Source: SKGA01 sp964428395 (GTDB lineage: Archaea > Nanobdellota > Nanobdellia > Woesearchaeales > SKGA01). From it: 64,000 nt of DNA. Position 1 is the stretch's first letter. Every line of letters starts with the position of its first letter. Both the position numbers and the translations under genes were made by a program. The stretch lies in assembly GCA_964428395.1 (NCBI GenBank), contig CAYRYB010000004.1:49230-113229 (forward strand). Reading direction: 5' to 3'. The notes under the pieces were generated by a model that saw only the letters and a program-made list of their open reading frames with translations, was not told the DNA's origin and did not search any database. Below are positions 43,201 through 52,200 of this stretch, in pieces.

Positions 43201-44340
43201 GCTTAAGCAGTTCTGGTGACAAAGTGCTCTACCATCTTTTGTATTTGCACAAACATCGCAGCCACATTTCATAATGTTATCACAACTTTCTCCACAGCTT
43301 GGCGCACAATCTGAGAGGTCATAAGTGCAATAAGGCGTACAAGCAACGGTTCCCGCACCATATGCATTTTCTCCTAGTAAATCAACGCAAGTTGGATTTG
43401 CAGAAGTAAAAATAGACCCGTTAGCAGCTCTAAATTGCGCATTTCCTCCTGAAACATCGCATTGTTCTCCATTATTAACTACTCCATCGCCACAACTTGC
43501 TTGCAAAGGTGCTCCATCACAAAACCTTGTGAGATTATATGGACTCGAAGAAACTGGATAACCACAATCATTTTCATCATGAATGCTGTGTCGTTGAATT
43601 CGCACACCTTCATAAGAAACACAATCTTCCCAACCATCATCAATCCATTCTGGTTGACAACTGCCACCAACAAATGTACAACTCATCGTAAAATCAAAGG
43701 GAACTTCTCCTGTGATTACTACGCTTCGAGAAGCAGGTCTCGTGCAATTGAGAGGATAATTAAAAGGCGAACTAATGGTTAAGTAGCCATGACCCTTTGG
43801 TACATGTGTAAAGTTGTACTTTCCATTAATGGTTGTAGTATTAAACTTTGTTTTGTCATCTAATTCTAAGACTACATTAATATCAGATAATCCTTTTTTA
43901 TCTATAACATTAATAACTGTTCCCTCTACTAAGACATTTTCTGTTGTAAAAAGGCCTGAAGAACAAGTAGCTTCACAGTCATCGCCTGACAATGTGTGAG
44001 ACGTGTATCCTTCTTGAGCATTACAATAGGTAGTAAGAATATCTGAAGGTTCTTTATCAGCAGCTGACGCTTCAGAAGCAAAAGCAACAGTATTTCCTAA
44101 GCAACAACAAGCAGTAAAAAAGAGGCTTGAATCAAATTGAGGAGTGTCACCAACAATTTCATAGCAATTATTCACCCATAGATTTGGTTGAGTGCAAGCT
44201 TCTTGAGTTGTATCTAAACTACCTGCTAGTCCAACCGGAGATATACAACATCCTTTATCATATACTGCAAGCGTGGGTGACGTAACCAATACTAAGAACA
44301 GAAATAAGAGTACTATAATATTAAAACTGGTTTTTCTCAC
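40297..44340 (-). CDS. Giant cysteine-rich secreted protein with carboxypeptidase-regulatory-like domain
   Basis: About 1347 residues. A signal peptide (VRKTSFNIIVLLFLFLVLV, ending LAV) precedes CCISPVGLAG and a cysteine-rich start. Near residues 150-230 is a carboxypeptidase regulatory-like beta-sandwich (VINVIDKKGLSDINVVLELD, YNFTHVP). CGDGVVNNGEQCD (near 290) is a common secreted-protein cysteine motif. FN3-like domains and cysteine repeats with C-x-W follow to about 900, then Ig-like domains to the end. There is no anchor. The longest frame opens at 44385, but its ATG lies inside the TATA box, so a GTG at 44340 (or 44343/44349) is more likely. Confidence 0.75.
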   Translation of the reverse strand: MRKTSFNIIVLLFLFLVLVTSPTLAVYDKGCCISPVGLAGSLDTTQEACTQPNLWVNNCYEIVGDTPQFDSSLFFTACCCLGNTVAFASEASAADKEPSDILTTYCNAQEGYTSHTLSGDDCEATCSSGLFTTENVLVEGTVINVIDKKGLSDINVVLELDDKTKFNTTTINGKYNFTHVPKGHGYLTISSPFNYPLNCTRPASRSVVITGEVPFDFTMSCTFVGGSCQPEWIDDGWEDCVSYEGVRIQRHSIHDENDCGYPVSSSPYNLTRFCDGAPLQASCGDGVVNNGEQCDVSGGNAQFRAANGSIFTSANPTCVDLLGENAYGAGTVACTPYCTYDLSDCAPSCGESCDNIMKCGCDVCANTKDGRALCHQNCLSKKPEFIPKAEGVASKNVYDLYNALLGTSEKTTIDPGIAYTLHSRDVNLSWSYDTSCNDQIMGFKLVACEEGNPKSCLSGTQKATTISSVTERVGAIKDVLEKEYTSYCYNVCAITTNGEENCAYDDGELPCFLSGDTICMEPTRESGYNCERIGTQILPVGCNVGGEVGSDGSKPFGQLTNLSIDIKPCANDADNHEICVETEKGDGAECRQVTACEQCNGLFGLYANYDLNVFVNGESLPCSELQFYGAASTKSKQILSSRARDAIGLCYKDKTLTTQPAFSTCENVTTCYAYKSEEACMNDPCMHFQGQGQGCEWTSFNEELGIGVCAPKDISKVECGRCDTESPLGFCTQNFCQDIYGKGQDACYYDENHIGDEELKLQSKLYRTVTSPLVPTCVNKKDMGCYFYDTKKDCEGGYSPSYNITYDISDTSATDTRQAKVISGTNKQLTESKDYFGFGDCYWDTQTNKCLKNANGYFFHSDNEPKQDDCRETHPLSEKLSCFTDNQAPNTTILWKKGNPPGNPPVYGITELANLSVTVTDNKQSKDNIRTYFSLTSGSETSYPTYTLDDFRDIEGDVITSLTDGTYTISYFSEDVAKNMEPIRSKVIRIDTTSPTVAVTSTVKSIQLNPDLFVSDVTIHVHQVGDGEQAHCKIALYDATDALAQSANDVELMQTTLFSTTYVNLRDGLYTLKGYCSDDYGNKEIIDESVLVNGDKSVSGSYPLGEVFKAGSSNKKADLTTLVFKLTTANSATCFVSPIPFGSEPATTEIKMNSDETGTLHSIPYAEVSSNTQSGAYTYYVKCIFSADGNIVKNDPADAISFTIDNEPPSSFLQKKDDAGNFLTYNELGENWGENKYFRISCDDANEKTPFSFAGCGTITYCLGDSSKNDLTPTTMQDYCDSQSLVISHLSHIDIIIKETEEDLQTYGKKYLYYYSQDKFGNQEPIVHTAQLRIRNTKFDSPTLVIR

Positions 44341-44383
44341 CACAAACACACCTTTTATCAACAACCTTTCTGTGGATACAGTC

Positions 44384-44393
44384 ATTTATAAAC
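44384..44393 (-). promoter_or_regulatory. TATA box of the 40297 gene
   Basis: On the minus strand TTTATAAAT overlaps the apparent ATG at 44385; expected initiation near 44363 excludes that codon as the start. Confidence 0.6.
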
Positions 44394-44518
44394 CTTTTGT
44401 ACTCTTTCTGCTGATTAAAAAAGGTCATTCATTCTTTCTAGCAGTTTGTAATCGTCTTGCTTTTTTCCTCGATAAAATTCTTTAAAAATGGAGTTGACCA
44501 AAAATAAACGTAAAAGTA

Positions 44519-47500
44519 TTAATACCATTGACCGCCGTACATATTTAGACACGTTTTGCCAGTATCACCACAGGGTTTACGATTTTGAGTTTGTGTTGCA
44601 TAGTGAAAATGAGATGGAAGAGCAGGTGCATCTGCTAGCGTCGTATCTAAAATGCAAATGTAAATCTCGCCGTTGCAAAAAAGGGCGTTGCCATAAGCTG
44701 ATGAGGTTGCATTATTTTGTTGTAAAACAACACCGTCAATACATGCTTTATCTGACATAACGAGATTTACGCCTGCCTCACAGCAAATGTTTGTTGTGTG
44801 ACTTATCATGGGTGTTCCTCCGCGACACGTGCAGGCCGGAGCTGACATTATCGGCGCAACAGTACAATCATTAAGGCACGCAACACTACTACCGTCACTG
44901 TCAACACATTTTGCTGGAAGTAAGGCATTTCCTAATTTGAAACTTTGAGCGGTAAGAGCATCGCACACGTTGCTCTTGTTACAGCTACAGTCTTGAAGAT
45001 TTGTATAAGCACAAGTTCCTTCATCGCATTTTGCCATACAACTAAAATCTCCTCCTGTGAGAACTAAATTTCCTCCTGCATTAAATTGTGCTTGTTGTGG
45101 TCCAGCACAAAATCCCTGTTGAATAGAGGCAAGCGTGTCAGAAGAATAATACGAATTAAACGCTTGCACAAGATCTTGTTGCGTTCCACTAAAAGAAGTA
45201 CTTAAACGTCGTTCATAGCTTGCTCCCGTATAATTTTCACAAGCAAGATTGTTTTGCTCTGTGTTAAATGATATGGGGCTTGGTCCTTGACAACGAGCAA
45301 ATTGGTGTAGTGCTTGGCCAAAATCAGCACAGTTCGTTCGTTGCCATATTGTTTGCACTTCCCCTCCGCAAACATTTCCTCGATTACCGCTACAAAACTG
45401 TTCAAAAGAAACAGTAAAGATGTCGTTGAGTCGTTCATCATCAAAAGAAATCATTGTAGCGTCATGAGCAAAAGGAATGTTTCCATAGACATCCTGTTCA
45501 TAACTATTGCCATACAAGTTGTTGTACGATTCTTTTAGTAGTGGGTGAGTAATTCCGTTGTTTTCAGCAATCTGCGCAAGAGAAAGAAGAGGATAAGGAT
45601 GATAAGGGTAGGTTGTATTAAATGTGGTTGCAAAACAGCTTGTACTTGCACTCGCGTAAGTTCCTCCCTCTAATTGAGGATTGGGGGGGCTGTTAGAGAA
45701 AAGATGTGTTGGTTGACAGCAAACATGCGATGCATTATGTGGATTGCTTCCTATAAAAAAAGGATACGGAAGTGTTGCAAAGTCTTCTTTTGAAAAGGAA
45801 GAAGAAGGACTCGAGTAACCTTTATACCCATGAGGAAGACATTGCGCTACCGTTATAATTTGTGAAGTTGGTAGACTTACTGCGATAGTCCCTTGTTTTA
45901 CAACAAGACTTATGTTATGTTCTTTGCTTATATCTGGAGAAAGTCTGCTTTGATTAAACCATTCAGAAGTAATGTTCTGTATAGTTGTTCCAAGATGAAT
46001 TGGTAAATAAAGTACAGAGTTAGCATGCGGTGGTGAATATGTAAATGGCTCTGTAATATCTGTAAAAATATAATCTGTTAAATCTCCCTGAGCAAGTGTT
46101 GATGCTGTTGACTTTGAACCATTAAGAACAAAGGGGTCTTCTACAGACGCAAAATGATTAGAAATATCTGCATACATGTTTTTAAGTTCAAGCACTGCTT
46201 TTGGCAAGTCAAAAATAAGAAGTCGCACAATTTGAAAGTCTTTTAAGCCGTGTTCGTCTTCAACAATAACAGTTACATTGTGTAAACCAACATCTTCATC
46301 TGTGGTATTATGTGTTGCAATGTATGTTGGTGATTGAAAAAGAAGCGAATCGCTCCATGTGGATTCATCAGCAGGTAATGGTTTTTGTTGTATATATTTC
46401 CAATGGTTGCTTAGATTGCAAGATTGCTCGTGGGCTGTACAATTACTGCGATTAAAATAGTCATCATAATCTTGCTTCCACCCTTTGATTGTAATATTGA
46501 TAGCATCATCATCAGGATCTACGGCTGTTATTTTTAAAGGCACGACATCATTTACTTGATATTGATAATCTATTTGGTGATTGTTAATAATGGCAAATTG
46601 ATTTGGATTATGTAAGTAATCTAAAACTGGTTTTCTTTCTCGCACAGCAAATTGAAACGTTAAAGGTTTACCAAAAAGTAATGATGATTGGTCAGTTACA
46701 GTAAGAACATCATCCATACAAGCAAAGTTTGATCCTTCACAAGGAATGTTTGGTTGCGTAATGCGCACATTGTAGTTTGGAGTATAAAAAGGATTTTTTG
46801 TAGAGTTGTTCCAATCAGTATGCAACGAAAAATAAGGATCTCTCACTGCATTTTTAATGAAGATATACATAAAATTAAATAATTGGTTAAGATTTATTGG
46901 TAATTTCTTTTTGAAGTTTACCTGTTTAATAATTGGTTGTTTTCCTTCAATGTGCACTTCGAAAGGATACGCTACTTGCACAAGCAAACCCCTCGGTTTT
47001 TGAAAGTATATACTTACGTTCGGCGCATCAATAATGGTGATGTTGCTTCCTAAAATGTCTTCATAAATGCTAAAGTTTACGCAAACAGGAAGTACGTGTT
47101 CTATATATGTTGCAAGTTGACGCTCCATGGAATTATTTTGTTCTGGCGAGTCAAAGCCAAAAAGTACATTGCAAATGCCTCCGTGAACGTTAGGTCCATT
47201 GTATGCACAAAGAGGTGGTAGATTGTTAAGTCCTAAAAAACCACTCCATGACGTTTTAGTGTCAATAAGAGTGCATCCAGGAGGATAAGAAAAATAATAA
47301 TTTTCATATCGAGATGTATAATCTGAAAAAAAAGTGTTTCGTACAGGATAGTCTCCTGTTGCTTCTAAGGAAAGATTTATTGGAACGGGCGGGCTAAATG
47401 ATGGACAATTAACATAAGGTCGTATTGCATAACTGATATTTTCGTGAACGGGAATAAGAGCACCGTTTTGAACAGTTAAATATTCATAAGGATAATACTG

Positions 47501-47809
47501 AATTCCTTTTAAAAAAAAAGTTCCTCTTGAGATATTGGTTTTGTCTGGTGTTAAACCGCCTTGACTCTCATAAATAACACCTCCTTGTTGACCAAGAAGA
47601 TAAACTCCTTGAGATGTCACTTTATCCAAACAACTAGAAACATAATCTTGCAAGGCATTTGCTTGAATAAAATCACTGATGGTTGCTTGTGCTTCTCTAT
47701 CTAGTCTGTCTTGAACAGCAACTCGCTGCAAAGAGAGAATAAAAGCAATAACTAAAAGAAGTACAATTCCCAATATGGCAAAAAGTGTTACCTGACCTCT
47801 TTTTCGCAT
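44519..47809 (-). CDS. Large prepilin-like surface protein of the RGQVT type (1096 aa)
   Basis: MRKRGQVTLFAILG is a prepilin-like start followed by one membrane helix. The juxtamembrane region (AQATISDFIQANALQDYVSSCLDKVTSQGVYLLGQQGG) matches a layout I recall from many DPANN surface proteins. Middle regions (about 405-560) look cadherin- or PKD-like (ITAVDPDDDAINITIKG, VIVEDEHGLKDFQIV). The final 300 residues contain many cysteines in C-pairs. A TATA box at 47831-47840 is centred 26 bp before the ATG at 47809, which I therefore prefer to the TTG at 47821. No catalytic motif is seen. Confidence 0.77.
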   Translation of the reverse strand: MRKRGQVTLFAILGIVLLLVIAFILSLQRVAVQDRLDREAQATISDFIQANALQDYVSSCLDKVTSQGVYLLGQQGGVIYESQGGLTPDKTNISRGTFFLKGIQYYPYEYLTVQNGALIPVHENISYAIRPYVNCPSFSPPVPINLSLEATGDYPVRNTFFSDYTSRYENYYFSYPPGCTLIDTKTSWSGFLGLNNLPPLCAYNGPNVHGGICNVLFGFDSPEQNNSMERQLATYIEHVLPVCVNFSIYEDILGSNITIIDAPNVSIYFQKPRGLLVQVAYPFEVHIEGKQPIIKQVNFKKKLPINLNQLFNFMYIFIKNAVRDPYFSLHTDWNNSTKNPFYTPNYNVRITQPNIPCEGSNFACMDDVLTVTDQSSLLFGKPLTFQFAVRERKPVLDYLHNPNQFAIINNHQIDYQYQVNDVVPLKITAVDPDDDAINITIKGWKQDYDDYFNRSNCTAHEQSCNLSNHWKYIQQKPLPADESTWSDSLLFQSPTYIATHNTTDEDVGLHNVTVIVEDEHGLKDFQIVRLLIFDLPKAVLELKNMYADISNHFASVEDPFVLNGSKSTASTLAQGDLTDYIFTDITEPFTYSPPHANSVLYLPIHLGTTIQNITSEWFNQSRLSPDISKEHNISLVVKQGTIAVSLPTSQIITVAQCLPHGYKGYSSPSSSFSKEDFATLPYPFFIGSNPHNASHVCCQPTHLFSNSPPNPQLEGGTYASASTSCFATTFNTTYPYHPYPLLSLAQIAENNGITHPLLKESYNNLYGNSYEQDVYGNIPFAHDATMISFDDERLNDIFTVSFEQFCSGNRGNVCGGEVQTIWQRTNCADFGQALHQFARCQGPSPISFNTEQNNLACENYTGASYERRLSTSFSGTQQDLVQAFNSYYSSDTLASIQQGFCAGPQQAQFNAGGNLVLTGGDFSCMAKCDEGTCAYTNLQDCSCNKSNVCDALTAQSFKLGNALLPAKCVDSDGSSVACLNDCTVAPIMSAPACTCRGGTPMISHTTNICCEAGVNLVMSDKACIDGVVLQQNNATSSAYGNALFCNGEIYICILDTTLADAPALPSHFHYATQTQNRKPCGDTGKTCLNMYGGQWY

Positions 47810-47830
47810 AGAAACAATCAAGGGTGTAAT

Positions 47831-47840
47831 CTTTTTAAAT
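47831..47840 (-). promoter_or_regulatory. TATA box of the RGQVT-type gene
   Basis: ATTTAAAAAG on the minus strand, centred 26 bp from the ATG at 47809; it lies at the end of the memo-like gap. Confidence 0.55.
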
Positions 47841-47841
47841 G

Positions 47842-48723
47842 TTACTTTGCTTTTCTTTTAGCAACTAACGAAGCAAAACTCACCGTTGTATGATAATCTT
47901 TGTTTATATCTCCTGAAAGATAGTTTTGTTCTAAACGAATTTCTTCTGGCGCGAGTAATTGAAAAAACAATCGTAAAGGATAAAATCCTGAAAGAGGAAC
48001 CATTGTTTCATCAACAGATGAAAAGAATTGCTTTTTATCAAACGATAGTAGCGCATCAAAAAGTTTTTTATCAATTTTTGCAATGTTCTCAGGTATGTTT
48101 TCTGTAAAAGGAACGTAATGAAACAGGCGACCATAACTTGTAAAGTGAGTAACAAAAATAAATACTGCTGTTTTTTTTTGCTCGAGCAATGTTTCTTTAA
48201 TATCAACGGATAATTCTTCGATGTTTGTATCTGCGTTAATAAGTAATGGTGCTATTTTAATTTGTTCTGCGTGACCTTTGTTGATGAATTGTAAGAAGGG
48301 AAGTTGTACTTCTATAACAGATTCTTCGTTATGTAGTTCATCGTTTAAAGAAATATTGCCTTTTGCTATGAGTTCTCGAAGGAAATTTTGGTCTGTTCGT
48401 ACTTCTCCATACGGCATTTGAAATGTTTGCATGGTTGTTCCTGCACCTGTTTTATGTTGTGCTTGTCCTATAATGATGTACACATCTGCAAAAACTCCTT
48501 CTTCTGCTAATGCTTTATAACTCCACGCAGCACATGGTCCTGCTAAATCATAGGTTGCGTGTGGCGTTATGATTGCGTTAATGCTTCTCGTTTCTTCTTG
48601 ATAAAGTTTTGTTGCAGGTAACGCTCCCGGACCTAATTTATGATGAAATAGTTCATCAAATTGTTTATCAAGAAGAGTAATGCCGTTTGCATAATGTGTT
48701 TTATTGGCTATTGGTTGTCTCAT
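47842..48723 (-). CDS. MEMO1-family protein (AmmeMemoRadiSam system protein B type)
   Basis: A 293-residue cytoplasmic protein of the MEMO family, related in fold to extradiol dioxygenases. Motifs are AIITPHATYDLAGPCAAWSYKAL (residues about 50-72), VYIIIGQAQHKTGAG, NEESVIEVQLPFLQFI and FVTHFTSYG, which hold the conserved metal-site histidines. In other prokaryotes it accompanies an AMMECR1 protein and a radical SAM enzyme; neither is adjacent here. It has its own promoter and interrupts the block of secreted-protein genes, without a signal peptide. The biochemical role of the family remains unsettled. Confidence 0.87.
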   Translation of the reverse strand: MRQPIANKTHYANGITLLDKQFDELFHHKLGPGALPATKLYQEETRSINAIITPHATYDLAGPCAAWSYKALAEEGVFADVYIIIGQAQHKTGAGTTMQTFQMPYGEVRTDQNFLRELIAKGNISLNDELHNEESVIEVQLPFLQFINKGHAEQIKIAPLLINADTNIEELSVDIKETLLEQKKTAVFIFVTHFTSYGRLFHYVPFTENIPENIAKIDKKLFDALLSFDKKQFFSSVDETMVPLSGFYPLRLFFQLLAPEEIRLEQNYLSGDINKDYHTTVSFASLVAKRKAK

Positions 48724-48750
48724 GAGTAAAAAAACAAAAGAAAAAGAACT

Positions 48751-48760
48751 TAATAAATGT
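48751..48760 (-). promoter_or_regulatory. TATA box of the MEMO-family gene
   Basis: ACATTTATTA on the minus strand; expected initiation near 48730, about 7 nt before the ATG at 48723. Confidence 0.5.
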
Positions 48761-48804
48761 TCTTATTTGTTGGTCCTGTTCAAAAGCACTTAAGAAAATA
48801 TGTC

Positions 48805-49221
48805 TTATTGTTGAGTAGGAACCGTTTCGTCAGCAACGCCACCAGAACCAGAATCAACTGGATTCAAAACAGGACTTTGTTCTTTAATTAAATTATCATA
48901 TGTTTGAAAGTGCCATGCACAAGCAGAATCATAAGCATCACAAAGTGCGTCTGTACAGGATGGCACCGTAGTTTGAGATTTACAGAATGTTTCAGTAGTA
49001 TCACTTAATTGCAACGCGTTTAGTTCTGTTTGAAGCTGAGAAGGATCCGTAGTAGCAGCATAATAATTGTAAATTTTACAATCGTTCCAGCAATAATAAA
49101 GCGTGTCATTATGACAATTATCACTGCATTTTATCATGTCTAAAGTGGAGGCGTCTGTTGTACAAGAAGCATCACAAGGTATGTTTGTTGAAGAACTATC
49201 GGGATTAGTTCCTGTTCCCAC
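48805..49221 (-). CDS. Cysteine-rich fragment in frame with the preceding giant protein
   Basis: 138 codons if started at the GTG 49221. The product has twelve or so cysteines (CDASCTTDAS, CSDNCHN, CWNDC, CTDALCDAYDSACAW) and a Ser/Gly-rich end, but no signal peptide, so as a separate protein it could not be exported by the usual route. It lies in the same reading frame as the 1647-residue protein, separated by one TGA and six codons. GGAGAGG lies 8 bases before the GTG, so re-initiation is possible. Its C-x-W module resembles those of the large neighbours. It is either a downstream gene, a domain reached by stop readthrough, or the broken end of the upstream gene. Confidence 0.55.
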   Translation of the reverse strand: MGTGTNPDSSSTNIPCDASCTTDASTLDMIKCSDNCHNDTLYYCWNDCKIYNYYAATTDPSQLQTELNALQLSDTTETFCKSQTTVPSCTDALCDAYDSACAWHFQTYDNLIKEQSPVLNPVDSGSGGVADETVPTQQ

Positions 49222-49239
49222 AGTAGTTTCCTCTCCATT

Positions 49240-52200
49240 TCAATTCCCCGAACTTCCTGCATTTGTAGGTTGTTTTAATTGACAAGAAGAGTAATTAATT
49301 TTATTATGTGTGCATGTAACATTTTCTTCTGAAGAATAAGAATTATTCCAAAATGCACAAGAGTTGTTATTAAATTTGTAAACATTTATTCCATTCGAAG
49401 AAGAATCACAATCTTCGCCAAGTTCTACTATACCCTCGTTTGGAATTGTTCTATATGTTCCTACAGTATAGCGTATGTTTGGATTAAGTGATAATCCTGT
49501 TGTGAGTCGTCGCCAATCAAAAGGAGGTTCATAGTTGTAGCGGAGTGTTTTGTCGTTTGGATTAACTAAGACAAGTGTTTGTTTTCCTAAGTCTGATTCA
49601 TTACCGAACATATAATTAAGTGCATATGGATGGTTAGTGTAATATCTTGTTGCAAGTGGTTTCACACTTGAATTAATATCAGTATATTCTATGGTATAAT
49701 ATTCATCATCATCTAGTGCTGTATTAAGATTGTTAGTATTCGGTTTTGTTTGAGCAACACCCAAAATGGTTTTTTCTCCTTGTTGTAATAAATAAAATCT
49801 ACTAAAGTCTATGCTATTATTGGCAAATAAAGGAAGCAATGTTGATGATGACCACTCAACACTTGTTCCACTAGCTGTTCCTTTCTTAAACCATCCACTT
49901 ATCCAAGAGGTTAAGCTGTCAATTGTAGATTTTGCAAAGGATAGTATTGAAGCACCACTACTAAAAAGGCTGTCAAAATCTGTTCCAGAATTTTTTGTAT
50001 ACGCCATGAAAAGAATATTGAGTTCAGGATTGTATGCCATTCGCAAACCAGAGATTCCGCTTCCGTAATCACACACTCTAAAAAACGTATCAGTTGTTGC
50101 TTCACCTGCATGCACGTTATCGCACGCGTTAACAAAAGCATCTTGACGTTCATCGGTTGATAAGTCTTCAACCGTCTTGGCGTGTGCTAAAAGTAAACGT
50201 AAGAATCCTTTTGCATTAGTTTTTTGCAATCCTAATCCAATTAGAACTCTATTTGTTGGTTTGTTTGCTGAAGGACCATAACTTAGCACACAAAAATCTT
50301 TAATATAGTCTTTTACTGATGCTAATCCTAAACCTCCAGACGCTGATTTTAGATCAAGAGGTGTTCCTGCATCCAAGCTCTCGCAAAAAATAGTATAGTG
50401 AGGATCATTGCTGTTAATTTCAGAGGCGCTAATGTTATACATTTTTGCTGCAATAATTCTTGCTTTTGAAACACTATCAACATTCACCCATCTTCCTGAC
50501 GAATCGCAAAGATGTGTTCCTAGGACATCAAAATCTTTTTTTAGATGTGTTGGACTAGTATCTACTAGTTTTGTTGTTGTTTGGTCGTCAGAAGTATCTC
50601 CGTAAGAAACGTTGTATTCTTGATAAGAGCTTGCGTTTCCTTTACAGACATAAAATGCTCCATTGCCGTCTGCATCTACATAGTAGAGAAGATTATCATA
50701 AGTTGCGTCATTGAGTGATTCACCAACAGTCATATCACTATATACTGTTGAACCAGAAAAACAAGCAGCATCTGAGTCAGTATAATATTCTCCTTCTCCT
50801 CCTCGTTTCCTTGTGTCATCTCCACAACACCTACTTCCTGTCCAGTCAAAACTTGCTTGAGCTTCGCACGCGTACCAGTAAGGTCCTTTCTCTGTAAAGC
50901 AATCGCCTGTTGTGCACCTAACTCCTGTATCGTTTGGACCATCAAGGTTTTCTATCCATTTTCCAAAGTTTCCCGTACAATAATAATTCTGCGTATTTTG
51001 AAGAGATGTCGACTTGTTTGGACTTTCGCTCAAGAAGAAGTTATCAACTGCTATTTGTAAATTATCTGAAGTATACATTGTTGTGAGGTTTATTGCCATC
51101 ACATCTAACCAATTAAAATTACTTGCACAGGAAAAACTGTCATTTAATGGAACAACAACATGATGCCATCTCATAGCTCCTTTTCCATTAACAAGATAGT
51201 CTGAGAAATTCTCAAAGATGCAAATTTGAGAAGCAGTATCAGTAAGTACAATAGCTTTTAATTCGTCTAAATTATAGGCAACATCAAATTCTAAATTATC
51301 AAAGGATGTCCAGTTAGCGAGTCTTCTAAAATCGAGTCTTGGATTTGATCTTTTAAAGTTTTCATTAAAAGGAGCGTCTTTTTTTACTCCTCTATCAATT
51401 TTTATAATGTCAACAATAGAATTGTTTTGAACCTTGTCATAGTTTTGTATGGTGTGCAAAACACCTCCCGTTCCATAAAACCCGTGTTCATACTTGTTTG
51501 CACTCTTAAAAAGAGAACCTTCTTGAGCATTATGACAAATACTAAAATCATTACAACATTCTGCAATTTGATTGTTGTGTGATTGTTGATAACAAATAAA
51601 TGCGTTTGGTTGTGCAAAAGAAAGACTGTTTGCTGAAAGACTATCTACTCTTGGAATCCACGTGCCTCCAATGCAGCAACTACCAACCGCAACATTTGTT
51701 GGTGAACAAATATAATTTGCTAGTTGTTCTTTTTGTAGGTAACTTCCTCCCGCACTTCGGCATTCTTGCTCTGTTGCGTCCGCAGTGATTGGTTGGCAAA
51801 CCGAATCTCCAACACCATCGGGTTCTAAACAACAAACTCGATGATTGTTGTCTGCTGATGTTGTATCTGAAGAAAGTAGATATTCGTTTGATGAACAATA
51901 TTCTGGTGTCGAGCCATCTCCGCAGAGTTGACCGACATATGTTTCTTTTTCACCGTCACCATTTTTATCCAACTGTAAACGTATACTATTACATGGTGCG
52001 TCCAAACTTGCACTTTCATCTAAACATCCTTGTAGGGTAAAACCACAAACTGACTTTTCAACAAACGCGTTACTTTTAGAAAATAATGAGGTGAGTGGAT
52101 TGCCACAGCTAAAGTCGGAAGGATAAAGATCACAATACGTTTTATTAAGTGCGACTTTATTTGCTGCATTGTCAAGATAATCTCCAAGAAACTCATCTTG

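Noticed and set aside
49240..49242. TGA recoded as an amino acid throughout
   Set aside because: asnS ends properly at a TGA after its conserved C-terminus and so do other genes, so TGA is a stop in this genome; a local event is still possible.
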